Assembly (NCBI RefSeq): GCF_014647835.1
Contig: NZ_BMPY01000008.1
Span: forward strand, 62,001-126,000
DNA: 64,000 bases
Direction of reading: 5' to 3'
Origin: Microbispora rosea subsp. aerata
GTDB lineage: Bacteria; Actinomycetota; Actinomycetes; Streptosporangiales; Streptosporangiaceae
Position 1 is the first letter of the stretch, and each line of letters begins with the position of its first letter. Under the pieces are notes generated by a model that worked only from the letters and a program-made list of their open reading frames with translations, was not told where the DNA came from and did no database searches. A program made the position numbers and the translations under genes. Positions 9,196 through 17,290 of the stretch are shown here, piece by piece.

Positions 9196-9657
9196 TCAGA
9201 GCTTGACCACGACCGTGCCGCCCGCGCGGTCGTGCAGGCCGCGCCGGTCGCGATCCCAAATCAGCGCGGGCACGGCGAGGCACAGCAGCAGCGTGCGCAC
9301 CAGCACGCCGAGGAAGGGCGGCCGCCGGCCGTCGAGCGCGGCCACGCGGATGCCGAACAGGCGCATGCCCAGCGTCATGCCGATCGTCCCGACCAGCAGG
9401 AGGTACTCGGCGGCGAAGACACCGAGGCCGACCACGCCGACGTCGTTGCCCTGAAAGCGCAACAGCCCGCCCGCGATGGCCCAGGTGCACAGCAGCCAGT
9501 CGACGACGACGGCGCCGATCCTGCGCCCCCACCCCGCGACCGAGCCGGAGCCCTGCTCCGGCAGGCCGAGGCGCTGCCCCGGGTAGCCCAGGTCGACCCC
9601 GGCGGCCCGCGGGCCGCCTATCCAGGTCTGCGTCCAACGCGGCTGGCGGTCACTCAT
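9196..9657 (-). CDS. RDD family membrane protein
   Basis: The product is 153 aa. The RDD signature reads GWGRRIGAVVVDWLL, and the C-terminal part (IWDRDRRGLHDRAGGTVVV) matches the usual end of the domain. There are about three hydrophobic segments between residues 50 and 135. RDD proteins are small transporters or membrane scaffolds of mostly unknown role. ATG at 9657 is preferred over an upstream in-frame start that adds nine residues. The gene is divergent from the following membrane-protein gene, and the pair sits upstream of glnA as I recall it in streptomycetes. Confidence 0.88.
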   Translation of the reverse strand: MSDRQPRWTQTWIGGPRAAGVDLGYPGQRLGLPEQGSGSVAGWGRRIGAVVVDWLLCTWAIAGGLLRFQGNDVGVVGLGVFAAEYLLLVGTIGMTLGMRLFGIRVAALDGRRPPFLGVLVRTLLLCLAVPALIWDRDRRGLHDRAGGTVVVKL

Positions 9658-9786
9658 GGTTTTCAGCGTAGTGGGCAGGGTCACCGGTCGGGCGTCCGGC
9701 CGCGAAGCCGTACCCCTTTTACGGGATTATCGGGTGGAATCCAGATATCGTGAATCATTTCCGACGTTGAGCGCTTGGAGGGAACC

Positions 9787-10830
9787 GTGCGGCCGGCGGA
9801 CCCCGATGACATCGACGCGCGCTTCGAGGCGCTGGTCGCGCAGTTCGACGCGGACGAGATCCGGCGGATGACCGCGGCGGCCGAGTCGGCCGACCCGGAC
9901 GAGGACGAGCCCGCGCCGGTGCGGCGGCGCCGCCCCGCCGTGCTGATCGCGATCGCGGGCCTGGTCGTGCTCGTGGGGCTCGTCGTCGCCCTGCGGCCGG
10001 ACGTCCTGGAGAGGATCGGCATCCTCCGCCCGGCCACGAGCGGCGAGGACGTGATCGTCTCCGGCCCGGTGGTGGCCCGGCCGGGGCCCGTGCTCACGCC
10101 CCTCCCCGACGGGGAGGAGGGCCTGTACGACCACGGCCCCGCCCCGGTCGCCGATCCCTTCGCCGGCACTCCCGCCACCGCGTACGCCGACGGGGAGCAG
10201 GGGCTGGTCATGCCCGAGGCCCGCGCGCTCGGCGGGCTCACGGAGAAGGAGACCGCCCGCGCCCTCGAACGCGTACGGCGGCTGCTGTCGGCCGCGCACC
10301 TGGACCCGGCCACCGTGCGGGGCGAGCGTCCGGAGGAGTTCATCCGCCTGCTGCATCCCCGGCAGCGCGAGGAGTTCCTGCGCCACCTGGACGACCCCGG
10401 CCCCTCCGGCACCCGGACGTGGCTGTTCAGCCTCGCCCCGGGCACGGCCGAGCCCGTCGGGGACGTCGTGAAGGTCTCCGGCGAGACGACGGTCTCCGCA
10501 CGGGAAGGCGGGGGCGTCACGATCGAGACGGACTACCTGTTCGTCCATCCGGTCGCCCGGCCCGGCTCGCCCCAGACGACGACGAGGGTCGTGGAGCACC
10601 ACAGGGGCGAGTTCTCCGCGTACCGCGAGAACGGCAAGCTCGTCGTCTGGCTGACTGAAGACAAATCGGCCCTCTTCGGCGCCGACTGCGGCGCAGGCGA
10701 CGGGTTCGTTCATCCGCTGTTCCCGGGCGACCCGCGCGGAGGACGGCCCTCCGGCGAGCCCGTCGACCCCTACGACCGCTCTTCCGGCGTTCCCGGCACG
10801 CCGCGCTGCCCCGCCGCGCTGGGCACCTGA
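9787..10830 (+). CDS. Single-pass membrane protein of unknown function upstream of glnA
   Basis: The 347-aa protein has an acidic N-terminal region of about 45 residues (DPDDIDARFEALVAQFDADEIRRM), a basic RRRRPAVL stop-transfer, one membrane helix (LIAIAGLVVLVGLVVALRP) and a large extracytoplasmic domain of about 280 residues. That domain carries an LDPATVRGERPEEFIRLLHPRQREEFL segment and two C-terminal cysteines. GTG at 9787 has GGAGGG 4 bp upstream and is preferred over TTG at 9775. I do not recognise a characterised family. The position between the RDD gene and glnA suggests a conserved actinobacterial hypothetical. Confidence 0.8.
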   Translation: MRPADPDDIDARFEALVAQFDADEIRRMTAAAESADPDEDEPAPVRRRRPAVLIAIAGLVVLVGLVVALRPDVLERIGILRPATSGEDVIVSGPVVARPGPVLTPLPDGEEGLYDHGPAPVADPFAGTPATAYADGEQGLVMPEARALGGLTEKETARALERVRRLLSAAHLDPATVRGERPEEFIRLLHPRQREEFLRHLDDPGPSGTRTWLFSLAPGTAEPVGDVVKVSGETTVSAREGGGVTIETDYLFVHPVARPGSPQTTTRVVEHHRGEFSAYRENGKLVVWLTEDKSALFGADCGAGDGFVHPLFPGDPRGGRPSGEPVDPYDRSSGVPGTPRCPAALGT

Positions 10831-10911
10831 CCTGCGAGAAATCCGTACAAGGGAGTCCGGGGAACGGCGAAGGGACGTTATCGCCCCACCTGCGCGGGTA
10901 GGGCTTTCTCC

Positions 10912-10949
10912 TTAACACGCGCGAAACAGTCGAGACACGGGGCGGAAAC
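10912..10949 (+). promoter_or_regulatory. GlnR operator upstream of glnA
   Basis: The site reads TTAAC-N6-GAAAC-N6-GACAC-N6-GAAAC, the full a1-b1-a2-b2 arrangement of actinobacterial GlnR boxes (consensus GTNAC-N6-GAAAC twice) with all three 6-bp spacers exact. It lies 51 bp before the glnA start. The dinucleotide-poor stretch behind it (CTACTTTC, near 10960) could be the -10 region, which would put GlnR in an activator position. Confidence 0.85.
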
Positions 10950-11000
10950 GGCACGGGCCTACTTTCGGCATGCTGACCCATGCCCCTGGGAGGTTCGAGA

Positions 11001-12425
11001 GTGTTCAACTCCGCCGATGACGTCCTCAAGTTCATCCGGGACGAGGGTGTGCAGTTCGTCGACGTCAGGTTTACGGACCTGCCGGGGACGACGCACCACT
11101 TCACTTTCCCCGCCGAGAACTTCGGCCCCAGCGTATTCACCGACGGCCTCATGTTCGACGGTTCGTCGATCCGCGGGTTCCAGGCCATCCACGAGTCGGA
11201 CATGCTGCTGCTGCCCGACCCGTCCACGGCCGTGCTCGACCCGTTCCGTCAGCACAAGACGCTGAACATCAACTTCTTCGTGCACGACCCGCTGACCGGT
11301 GAGCCCTACAGCCGCGACCCGCGCAACGTCGCCCGCAAGGCCGAGGAATACCTCAAGGGCACCGGCATCGCCGACACCGTGTACTTCGGCCCCGAGGCCG
11401 AGTTCTACATCTTCGACGACGTCCGCTTCGAGACGAAGCAGAACGCCGGCTTCTACTTCATCGACTCCATCGAGGGCGCCTGGAACACCGGCAAGGCCTC
11501 CGAGGGCGGCAACCTGGGTTACAAGCCCCGCTACAAGGGCGGCTACTTCCCCGTCCCCCCGATGGACCACTTCACCGACCTGCGCTCGCAGATGGTGCGC
11601 AACCTCATCGAGGCCGGCATCGAGACCGAGATGCAGCACCACGAGGTGGGCACCGCCGGTCAGGCCGAGATCGACTTCAAGTTCGGCACGCTGCTCAAGA
11701 CGGCCGACAACCTGATGCTGTACAAGTACATCATCAAGAGCACGGCCATCCAGGCGGGCCACACGGTCACGTTCATGCCCAAGCCGATCTTCGGTGACAA
11801 CGGCTCCGGCATGCACTGCCACCAGTCGCTGTGGAAGGACGGCGAGCCGCTGTTCTACGACGAGGTCGGCTACGCCGGTCTGTCGGACATCGCGCGCTAC
11901 TACATCGGCGGCCTGCTCAAGCACGCCCCGTCGCTGCTGGCCTTCACCAACCCGACGGTGAACTCCTACCACCGCCTGGTGCCCGGCTACGAGGCCCCGG
12001 TCAACCTGGTCTACTCGCAGCGCAACCGCTCGGCCTGCGTCCGCATCCCGATCACCGGATCGAACCCGAAGGCCAAGCGCATCGAGTTCCGCGTGCCGGA
12101 CCCGTCGTGCAACCCGTACTTCGCCTTCGCCGCCATGCTCATGGCCGGCCTCGACGGCATCCGCAACAAGATCGAGCCGCCGGAGCCGGTCGACAAGGAC
12201 CTGTACGAGCTGCCGCCGGAGGAGGCCCGCAACATCCCGCAGGTGCCGGGCTCGCTGGAGAAGGTGCTCGACGCGCTCGAGGCCGACCACGACTACCTGC
12301 TGGAGGGCGGCGTGTTCACGCCGGACCTCATCGAGACCTGGATCACCTACAAGCGCGAGAACGAGGTCGACCCGATCCGCCTCCGCCCGCACCCGCACGA
12401 GTTCGAGCTCTACTACGACGTGTGA
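11001..12425 (+). CDS. glnA: Glutamine synthetase type I (beta subtype)
   Basis: It makes glutamine from glutamate, ammonia and ATP as a dodecamer. The 474-aa protein has [16 protein letters not shown] (metal and substrate loop), PEAEFYIFD, the ATP region [21 protein letters not shown] and [15 protein letters not shown]. Residues [10 protein letters not shown] contain Tyr402, the adenylylation target; glnE, which encodes the adenylyltransferase, lies in the same window. GTG at 11001 gives the usual [10 protein letters not shown] start and has GGGAGG 8 bp upstream. A full GlnR operator precedes the gene and a hairpin follows it. Confidence 0.97.
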   Translation: MFNSADDVLKFIRDEGVQFVDVRFTDLPGTTHHFTFPAENFGPSVFTDGLMFDGSSIRGFQAIHESDMLLLPDPSTAVLDPFRQHKTLNINFFVHDPLTGEPYSRDPRNVARKAEEYLKGTGIADTVYFGPEAEFYIFDDVRFETKQNAGFYFIDSIEGAWNTGKASEGGNLGYKPRYKGGYFPVPPMDHFTDLRSQMVRNLIEAGIETEMQHHEVGTAGQAEIDFKFGTLLKTADNLMLYKYIIKSTAIQAGHTVTFMPKPIFGDNGSGMHCHQSLWKDGEPLFYDEVGYAGLSDIARYYIGGLLKHAPSLLAFTNPTVNSYHRLVPGYEAPVNLVYSQRNRSACVRIPITGSNPKAKRIEFRVPDPSCNPYFAFAAMLMAGLDGIRNKIEPPEPVDKDLYELPPEEARNIPQVPGSLEKVLDALEADHDYLLEGGVFTPDLIETWITYKRENEVDPIRLRPHPHEFELYYDV

Positions 12426-12497
12426 TCCGCTGAGCCGCCGACCCGGGCGGGGGACTCCCGCTCGGGGTGCGCTCAGAGGCGCTCACGTCCGCAGGAG

Positions 12498-12538
12498 GGC
12501 CATCGGCCGTCGCCGCACCAAAGGCACGGCCGATGGCC
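12498..12538 (+). terminator. Intrinsic terminator-like hairpin after glnA
   Basis: A perfect 13-bp stem pairs 12498-12510 (GGCCATCGGCCGT) with 12526-12538, with a 15-nt loop and a short TTT following. It lies 73 bp past the glnA stop, and the rest of 12539-12762 shows no gene. Confidence 0.8.
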
Positions 12539-12762
12539 TTTCGCATGCGCCATTGAGCATTTCCGGTTGATCGCCTTCCGCTCACGGGAGGTGAACCCGG
12601 CGTAAGGTCGCACACCTCCACAGCCGTCGGCGGGTCGCTCCCCCGCCGCGCCGCGACGCCCCTACCGGGCACCGGCGAGCTCGGGCCGGCCGCGCAGACC
12701 GACGCCGCCGCCGGGCCGCTGCAGCCGCACCCCGGGGGCGTACGGCACACAGGGGTAGCGCG

Positions 12763-13944
12763 TCAGGCGGGCAGGGGCCAGCTCAGTCCCGTGCCGGGGA
12801 GGAAGACGCGCTGCTCACCGCAGGTGATGCCGAGCCGGAAGGCTTGCTGTGGCGGGCGGCCCGCGTTGTGCCAGGCGGTGAGAGCCGCCTCGACGCGGTC
12901 CCACAGGCGGCAGGGACCGCCCTGCCGTACCGACCACGTTCCGTGCTCGCCGGGGATCAGCCATGCCCACGAGCGTGCCTCCCGGTCGAGTAGGCAGTGC
13001 GCTGCCGGAGCCCCATCGGTGGACACCGTCATCCGCTGGACGCCCGGAGCGGCGAGCTGGGCGATCCACAGCGGTGTCCAGTCGGTGAAGATCTCGGCGC
13101 CGAACACCGCGCGCCGCTGCTCTCCGGCGTCCTGCGACGGCAGCCGACCGATCGGTGGGGCGGCGTGCGGGCGGGCCTGCATGAACGACACCGTCCCGGG
13201 CAGGAACTCGCCTTCCGCGGAATCGGGCCCGGTGACGGTGAGCCGGGCCAACGCAGACCCGTACAGCCATCCCGACACGGTGACGAGAATGATCCCGCCC
13301 GGGCGGCTCTGGGTGAGCCATGCGCTTGGGATGCGCCGGACCGAGCAGGTGGCGATGACGCGGTCGTAGGGGGCGCGGTGGGGCCATCCGGTGAGGCCGT
13401 CGCGGATGACGACCGTCGGGCTGTAGCCCGCCCGCTGGAGGGCGTCACGGGCGCGGCCCCCTAGGACTGGGTCCACTTCGACGCTCGTCACCCGGGAGTC
13501 GCCGAGGCGATGGCACAGCAAGGCGGTGGAGTAGCCGGTGCCGGTGCCGATCTCCAGCACGTTGTGCCCGTCTTCGACCTGGAGGTCCTCCAGCATCCGT
13601 ACGACCAGCCCGGGCAGGGTGGACGACGAAGTGGGGGCGCCGGTGACCGGGCCGGGCGGGGCTGGAGCGTCCTCGCCGTCCAGCTGGGTGACCCATGTGA
13701 CGTTCTCGTACGCCAAGGAGAGCCGGTCGGCGGGGCTGGTGCCGTCGGGGGTGATCGGTTCCCACAGGGTGCCGCGGTCGGTGTCTCGGCGGCGGTAGAA
13801 CACCGGACCGAGGAACACGTGCCGGGGGACGGTTTCGACCGCCTGCCGCCACTCGGGGGAACGCAGGTCGCCGTCCGCGGTGAGCTGCCCGGCCAGCCGG
13901 CGGCGCAGGCGGGCGGCGAGCTGGTCGTCAACGTCGACGCTCAT
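12763..13944 (-). CDS. tgmC: Graspetide-associated PIMT-like O-methyltransferase (ATP-grasp peptide maturase system methyltransferase)
   Basis: The 393-aa protein resembles protein-L-isoaspartate methyltransferase. SSSTLPGLVVRMLEDL (107-122) is the PCMT substrate loop and VLEIGTGTGYSTALL (129-143) is SAM motif I, followed by VTSVEVDP. About 180 C-terminal residues extend beyond the PCMT fold, as in methyltransferases of ATP-grasp RiPP clusters. In the related fuscimiditide pathway the equivalent enzyme methylates an aspartate, which then closes to an aspartimide. The gene overlaps tgmB by 17 bp, so the two are co-translated. Methylation of the tgmA product is inferred. Confidence 0.88.
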   Translation of the reverse strand: MSVDVDDQLAARLRRRLAGQLTADGDLRSPEWRQAVETVPRHVFLGPVFYRRRDTDRGTLWEPITPDGTSPADRLSLAYENVTWVTQLDGEDAPAPPGPVTGAPTSSSTLPGLVVRMLEDLQVEDGHNVLEIGTGTGYSTALLCHRLGDSRVTSVEVDPVLGGRARDALQRAGYSPTVVIRDGLTGWPHRAPYDRVIATCSVRRIPSAWLTQSRPGGIILVTVSGWLYGSALARLTVTGPDSAEGEFLPGTVSFMQARPHAAPPIGRLPSQDAGEQRRAVFGAEIFTDWTPLWIAQLAAPGVQRMTVSTDGAPAAHCLLDREARSWAWLIPGEHGTWSVRQGGPCRLWDRVEAALTAWHNAGRPPQQAFRLGITCGEQRVFLPGTGLSWPLPA

Positions 13945-14881
13945 GATCCTCCATCAACAGGTCGGCGATGGCCCCGGCGATCGGTGCACCGGTCGCTTCT
14001 TCCAGCCATCCCCATTGGCCATTTGGGTTGCACTCCAGGAACACCGGGGCGTCGTCCGCAGTGAGAGCGAAGTCGAACGCTCCGAACGTCAGGCCGAGTT
14101 CGCGCAGGTAGGCGTGGCAGGCCGCAGCGAGCCCGGCCGGCGGATCGACAAGGGCGTAGCTGATCTGGTCGTAGTCGCGCCGCCAGTCCAGCAGCGGCGA
14201 GGTGATGCGTACGCAGAACACGTGGTTGCCGGCGACGGTCACACGAAGATCGGCTGCCTTGTCTACGACCTGTTGGAACAGGTGCGGCGCCTGGGTGACG
14301 GTCTCGTCCAGGGCGGCCGGGTCGACGGGAGTGGCCCAGATCGTCGCCGGCGTCCCGCCTGGGGTGTATTCGGTGAGGCGCAGCGGCTTGTAGATCACCC
14401 GCTCGTGCTCGGCCAGGAACGCTCGGGTGTCGGCCAGGCTGCTAGTGATCAGGGTGGGCGGGATGGTGAACCCCACCCGGAGGGCGGTGACGAGCTGGAG
14501 CGGCTTGTGCTCAGCGGCGAGGATGCGCCACGGGTGGTTGACGTAGCGGCATGGCAGCGACGCGAGCACACCGCCGAGCCCGTACCGCCACTGCGTGGCG
14601 GCGAACCGTTCGATCTGCGACGACGCGTCATCGGGAAGGTACGGCGTGGGCCGCCTGTAGTAGACGGCCCGCACCGTGTCCAGATCGACGTGCCGCGAGG
14701 TAGTTGTCAGATACCCGCCATGTCCGCCCTGGTCGTACCGGGTGGTGAACGACGCCTCCGAGGGGAAGTCCGCGCCCGGGTCCACGCGTGCGACATGGGC
14801 GCCGCGCTTGTTCAGCTGTGCGATGACCATGTCGGCCGTCGGGTCGTCCAGGCAGGTCAAGACGAGCACTACCCCGCTCAT
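13928..14881 (-). CDS. tgmB: ATP-grasp ribosomal peptide maturase (graspetide macrocyclase)
   Basis: ATP-grasp ligases of this type join Asp/Glu side chains to Thr/Ser (ester) or Lys (amide) in a precursor peptide. The 317-aa protein has an N-terminal pre-ATP-grasp part with the family YYRRPTPY (74-81), the nucleotide-binding lysine in VIYKPLR (Lys165), DLRVTV, LTFGAFDF with Asp270, and the metal ligands in FLECNPNGQW (Glu283, Asn285). GQWGWLEEATG is typical of the SAV_5884 subfamily. ATG at 14881 lies 3 bp after the tgmA stop. Confidence 0.93.
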   Translation of the reverse strand: MSGVVLVLTCLDDPTADMVIAQLNKRGAHVARVDPGADFPSEASFTTRYDQGGHGGYLTTTSRHVDLDTVRAVYYRRPTPYLPDDASSQIERFAATQWRYGLGGVLASLPCRYVNHPWRILAAEHKPLQLVTALRVGFTIPPTLITSSLADTRAFLAEHERVIYKPLRLTEYTPGGTPATIWATPVDPAALDETVTQAPHLFQQVVDKAADLRVTVAGNHVFCVRITSPLLDWRRDYDQISYALVDPPAGLAAACHAYLRELGLTFGAFDFALTADDAPVFLECNPNGQWGWLEEATGAPIAGAIADLLMEDHERRR

Positions 14882-14884
14882 GGG

Positions 14885-15139
14885 TCAGTCCTGGCCGTAG
14901 TCGGTGCTTGCGGTGTCGTCGGCGGGCTGGGGATCCTTGCCGTCGCCACCGCCGGTGGCCAGGCACCCGCTGGTCTTCTGGTTCGTGCCGTGCTTGCCCG
15001 CCTCGATCGGGGTGCCGCCGGGACCGACGTAGACGCCCTGCTGCGTGTCTGGGGCCAGCCCGACGAGGGTGTGCGAGGCCGCCTCAACCCGAGGAAACGG
15101 GACGGCCTGGGTGAGGCCCCACGGGAGCTTTCGGTTCAC
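14885..15139 (-). CDS. tgmA: Graspetide precursor peptide (putative ATP-grasp-modified RiPP)
   Basis: The 84-aa precursor starts at GTG 15139, with AAAGGA about 8 bp upstream. The leader has the family motif LPWGLTQAVPFP (residues 5-16) and then LVGLAPDTQQGVYV, ending in IEAGKHGT (45-52). The core, about residues 50-84, carries donor hydroxyls (T52, T56, S57, T62) and acceptors D66, D69, D74 and D75, ending in DDTASTDYGQD. The Asp66-Gly67 step in GGGDGKD is a plausible aspartimide site. One cysteine (Cys59) lies in the core. It is first in the operon, with tgmB 3 bp downstream. A longer frame reaches 15223, but no better ribosome site is seen. Confidence 0.9.
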   Translation of the reverse strand: MNRKLPWGLTQAVPFPRVEAASHTLVGLAPDTQQGVYVGPGGTPIEAGKHGTNQKTSGCLATGGGDGKDPQPADDTASTDYGQD

Positions 15140-15195
15140 GGTGGTGTCCTTTCTACGGTGATGTCCTTTCCGCATGGGCGGGGTCGGCGGCCGAG

Positions 15196-15236
15196 CGGCG
15201 GGTAACCCGCCGACGCGCCTCACCTCGGGTCACCCG
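15196..15236. promoter_or_regulatory. Paired palindromic operator candidate upstream of tgmA
   Basis: Two sites share the form CGGGT-N-ACCCG, at 15199-15209 and 15226-15236, with centres 27 bp apart. The first extends to a perfect 17-bp palindrome (CGGCGGGT-A-ACCCGCCG, 15196-15212). They lie 60-97 bp upstream of the tgmA start and 240-280 bp upstream of the divergent regulator. A binding site for that XRE-family regulator is the natural reading. The rest of 15140-15307 shows no gene. Confidence 0.55.
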
Positions 15237-15307
15237 GATGTGCGTCCGACCGCCAGAACCGCCACCCAGGCGTTCTCAGCGGGGGCACAGCGGCCGTATC
15301 GTTGCCC

Positions 15308-15481
15308 ATGGGTCAGGACTCACCTCCTAATCAAGGGCCCGCCCCGCTGTGCGACCACCTTCTGCGGGCCTGCCTTTTACGCGGCGGATCCATCACAACC
15401 GCGCGTGGCGGCACCGCGGAAGGGGAGACTGAAGGAGACAGGCGGATAACCCCCACCCCCATTGAGGTGCACGCGCGATGA
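15308..15481 (+). CDS. Possible 57-aa small ORF coupled to the XRE regulator
   Basis: ATG at 15308 opens a frame (start MGQDSPPNQGPAPLCDHLL, end PIEVHAR) whose stop TGA overlaps the regulator ATG as ATGA. No convincing ribosome site precedes it and no family is recognised. It may be a leader ORF that couples translation to the regulator, or simply the untranslated leader of that gene. Confidence 0.25.
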   Translation: MGQDSPPNQGPAPLCDHLLRACLLRGGSITTARGGTAEGETEGDRRITPTPIEVHAR

Positions 15482-16707
15482 CCGACCCTCCTTCATGGGC
15501 CGTACGGCTGCGCGCGGAGCGGCGCAATCGGCTGTGGAGTTCAAAGGACATGGCGGCTCGGCTACGCGAAGTGGCCGATGACCGTACCCGCGAACGCCTG
15601 CCGACCGCGGAGAGCCTCCGTCGCATGATCCGCTCGTGGGAGGCTGGTGAGCACCGCCCCGGCGAGCTGTATGCCGAGCTGTACAGCCGCGCGCTCGGCA
15701 TCGACGCCGGGGATCTGTTTGGAACGTCTCCGCCGCCGGTCCCCACGGCCGCCCCCGCGACCGTTGCCCCGGACCCCGAGCTGTACGAACGCATCACGGC
15801 CGCCGTCGACCAGCCGCAGCGTGTGGACGCCGTCACCGTCGAATGGCTGGAACGCTGCTTGGCCGAACACCGCCGCGTCGAGGACACCGTCGGCGGGCGT
15901 CCGTTGCTGCCGGTCGTGCGCGCCCAACTCGACACCGTCGCCACCCTTGCCCGCGGTGCCTCAGGCGCGCTCGCGGACCGGATGGTGGCGATGCTCGGAC
16001 AGTACGCGCAGTTCATCGCATGGATGTGTCAGGACTCCGGCGATCACGCCGCCGCACTCGCCTGGTATGACCGCTCCCACGGGTGGGCGCTGGAGGCCGG
16101 CGACGCCTCGCTGGCGTCGACCACGCTCAACATGCGCGCGCATCTGGCTTGGAGCCTGGGGGACGCCCCGCGATGCGTACGACTGGCCGAGGCCTCACGC
16201 TGGCACGACGGTCGCACCACACTCGGTGTGCAAGGGATGGCCGCCCAGATGGCCGCACGAGGCCATGCCGAGATGGGCGAGGCCAACCTCGCTCGCCGAT
16301 TGCTGGAGGAGGCTGAAGAGCTGATTCGGACTGCGGCAGAGCATCCCGAGGACGAACCACCCTGGATGTACTTCTACGGCGACGGATGGTTCGACATGCA
16401 GCGCGGCATGGCCGAACTGGTGCTCGGCGACGCGGGCCGCGCCGTTGCTTTCCTTGAGCGCGGCCTGGCGACGCTGCCGGACTCCTATCGGCGAGACCGC
16501 GCTTGGTTCGGCACCTGTCTTGCCCGTGCCTACGCCGTGGCCGGGAATGTGGAGGCAGCCGAGGCCATCGCTGTGGCGGTCGCCCCCGACGCCGTAGCGG
16601 TCAATCGCTTCGCACGCCAAGACCTCCGCAAGGTCGCGAAGGCCCTTCGCGCCATCCGCCCGCGGAGCGGTCAGGCCGTCGAGGAAGCCCTTCACGCCAC
16701 GGCGTAG
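15478..16707 (+). CDS. XRE-family regulator with TPR domain, divergent from the graspetide operon
   Basis: The 409-aa protein has an N-terminal helix-turn-helix region (about 6-85) with SWAVRLRAERRNRLWSSKDMAARL, SWEAGEHRPGELYAELYSRALGI and DLFG, which is the actinomycete XRE layout. A long alpha-helical TPR-like region follows (about 105-395), with repeats such as AALAWYDRSHGWALEAGDASLA, ARRLLEEAEELIRTA and AVAFLERGLATLP. Regulators of this type lie next to many ATP-grasp RiPP clusters. It is divergent from tgmA and probably controls it. The GAGG before the ATG is weak. Confidence 0.85.
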   Translation: MTDPPSWAVRLRAERRNRLWSSKDMAARLREVADDRTRERLPTAESLRRMIRSWEAGEHRPGELYAELYSRALGIDAGDLFGTSPPPVPTAAPATVAPDPELYERITAAVDQPQRVDAVTVEWLERCLAEHRRVEDTVGGRPLLPVVRAQLDTVATLARGASGALADRMVAMLGQYAQFIAWMCQDSGDHAAALAWYDRSHGWALEAGDASLASTTLNMRAHLAWSLGDAPRCVRLAEASRWHDGRTTLGVQGMAAQMAARGHAEMGEANLARRLLEEAEELIRTAAEHPEDEPPWMYFYGDGWFDMQRGMAELVLGDAGRAVAFLERGLATLPDSYRRDRAWFGTCLARAYAVAGNVEAAEAIAVAVAPDAVAVNRFARQDLRKVAKALRAIRPRSGQAVEEALHATA

Positions 16708-16734
16708 CGGCTACGCTGAAACCGCGTGCACAAC

Positions 16735-16762
16735 GATGCCCCCGCCTGTCGGCTGGGGCATC
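16735..16762 (+). terminator. Hairpin terminator after the XRE/TPR regulator
   Basis: An 8-bp perfect stem pairs GATGCCCC (16735-16742) with GGGGCATC (16755-16762), with a 12-nt loop and CAGTCTTTC following. It lies 28 bp beyond the regulator stop. Confidence 0.6.
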
Positions 16763-17290
16763 CAGTCTTTCGCCCTGCTTCGAAGACCTCGCGGTTCAGA
16801 GTGCGTCACCTCGCCGCGCCTGCGGGCTGTGGCCGGTCAAATCTATGGCCACGGGCATCGGTTATGCCTTCTATAGACCTGAGGGGTGTTGGGATAGCCA
16901 GGCACGGTGTCGCTCCTTGAGAGCATCGCGTGGATCACGATGACCGAGAAACTCGGCGAGGCGTCGGTGCCGTCCGCGAGGAGCACGCTTGTGAAGTGAC
17001 GCCATGGCGGGTGGAAAGCCTGTGGCCTTCGAACCGGGAATCATGGTGAGGCTGGCAAGCGTCTCAAATCGAGACCCCTCTCAGCAGCCATCGACGCTCC
17101 CGCATGCCTGATGTCTCTCGCCGTAGGGACAACTCACGGTGTCACACGATCACCTGTCACCTGCGCGCGACAACGAGCCCGCCGGCTCCCGTTGCAGGCA
17201 GGTGGGGCCCGTGGGAAGGTCTCCGTACCTTGCCGCGGGCTTTCCGCTGCGCGCGGCCGAGCGGGCGGGCCGGCCCACGCGCCGTCGGCC
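16763..17290. other. Gene-poor stretch, lower GC, possible coding remnant
   Basis: No convincing gene is seen in these 528 bp. A short open stretch near 16905-17000 reads as SLLESIAWITMTEKLGEASV and then stops. It could be a decayed gene end but has no family match that I recognise. Base composition looks less GC-rich than the flanking core genes, in line with an accessory island edge. Confidence 0.35.

Noticed and set aside
12763-13944. PIMT-like gene considered as a housekeeping protein-repair methyltransferase (pcm)
   Set aside because: It overlaps the ATP-grasp gene and has the long C-terminal extension of RiPP-associated enzymes, so a role in peptide maturation is more likely.
17010-17080. 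Possible tRNA suggested by a TTCGAAC stretch
   Set aside because: The flanking bases do not form a T stem and no matching acceptor or anticodon arms are found.
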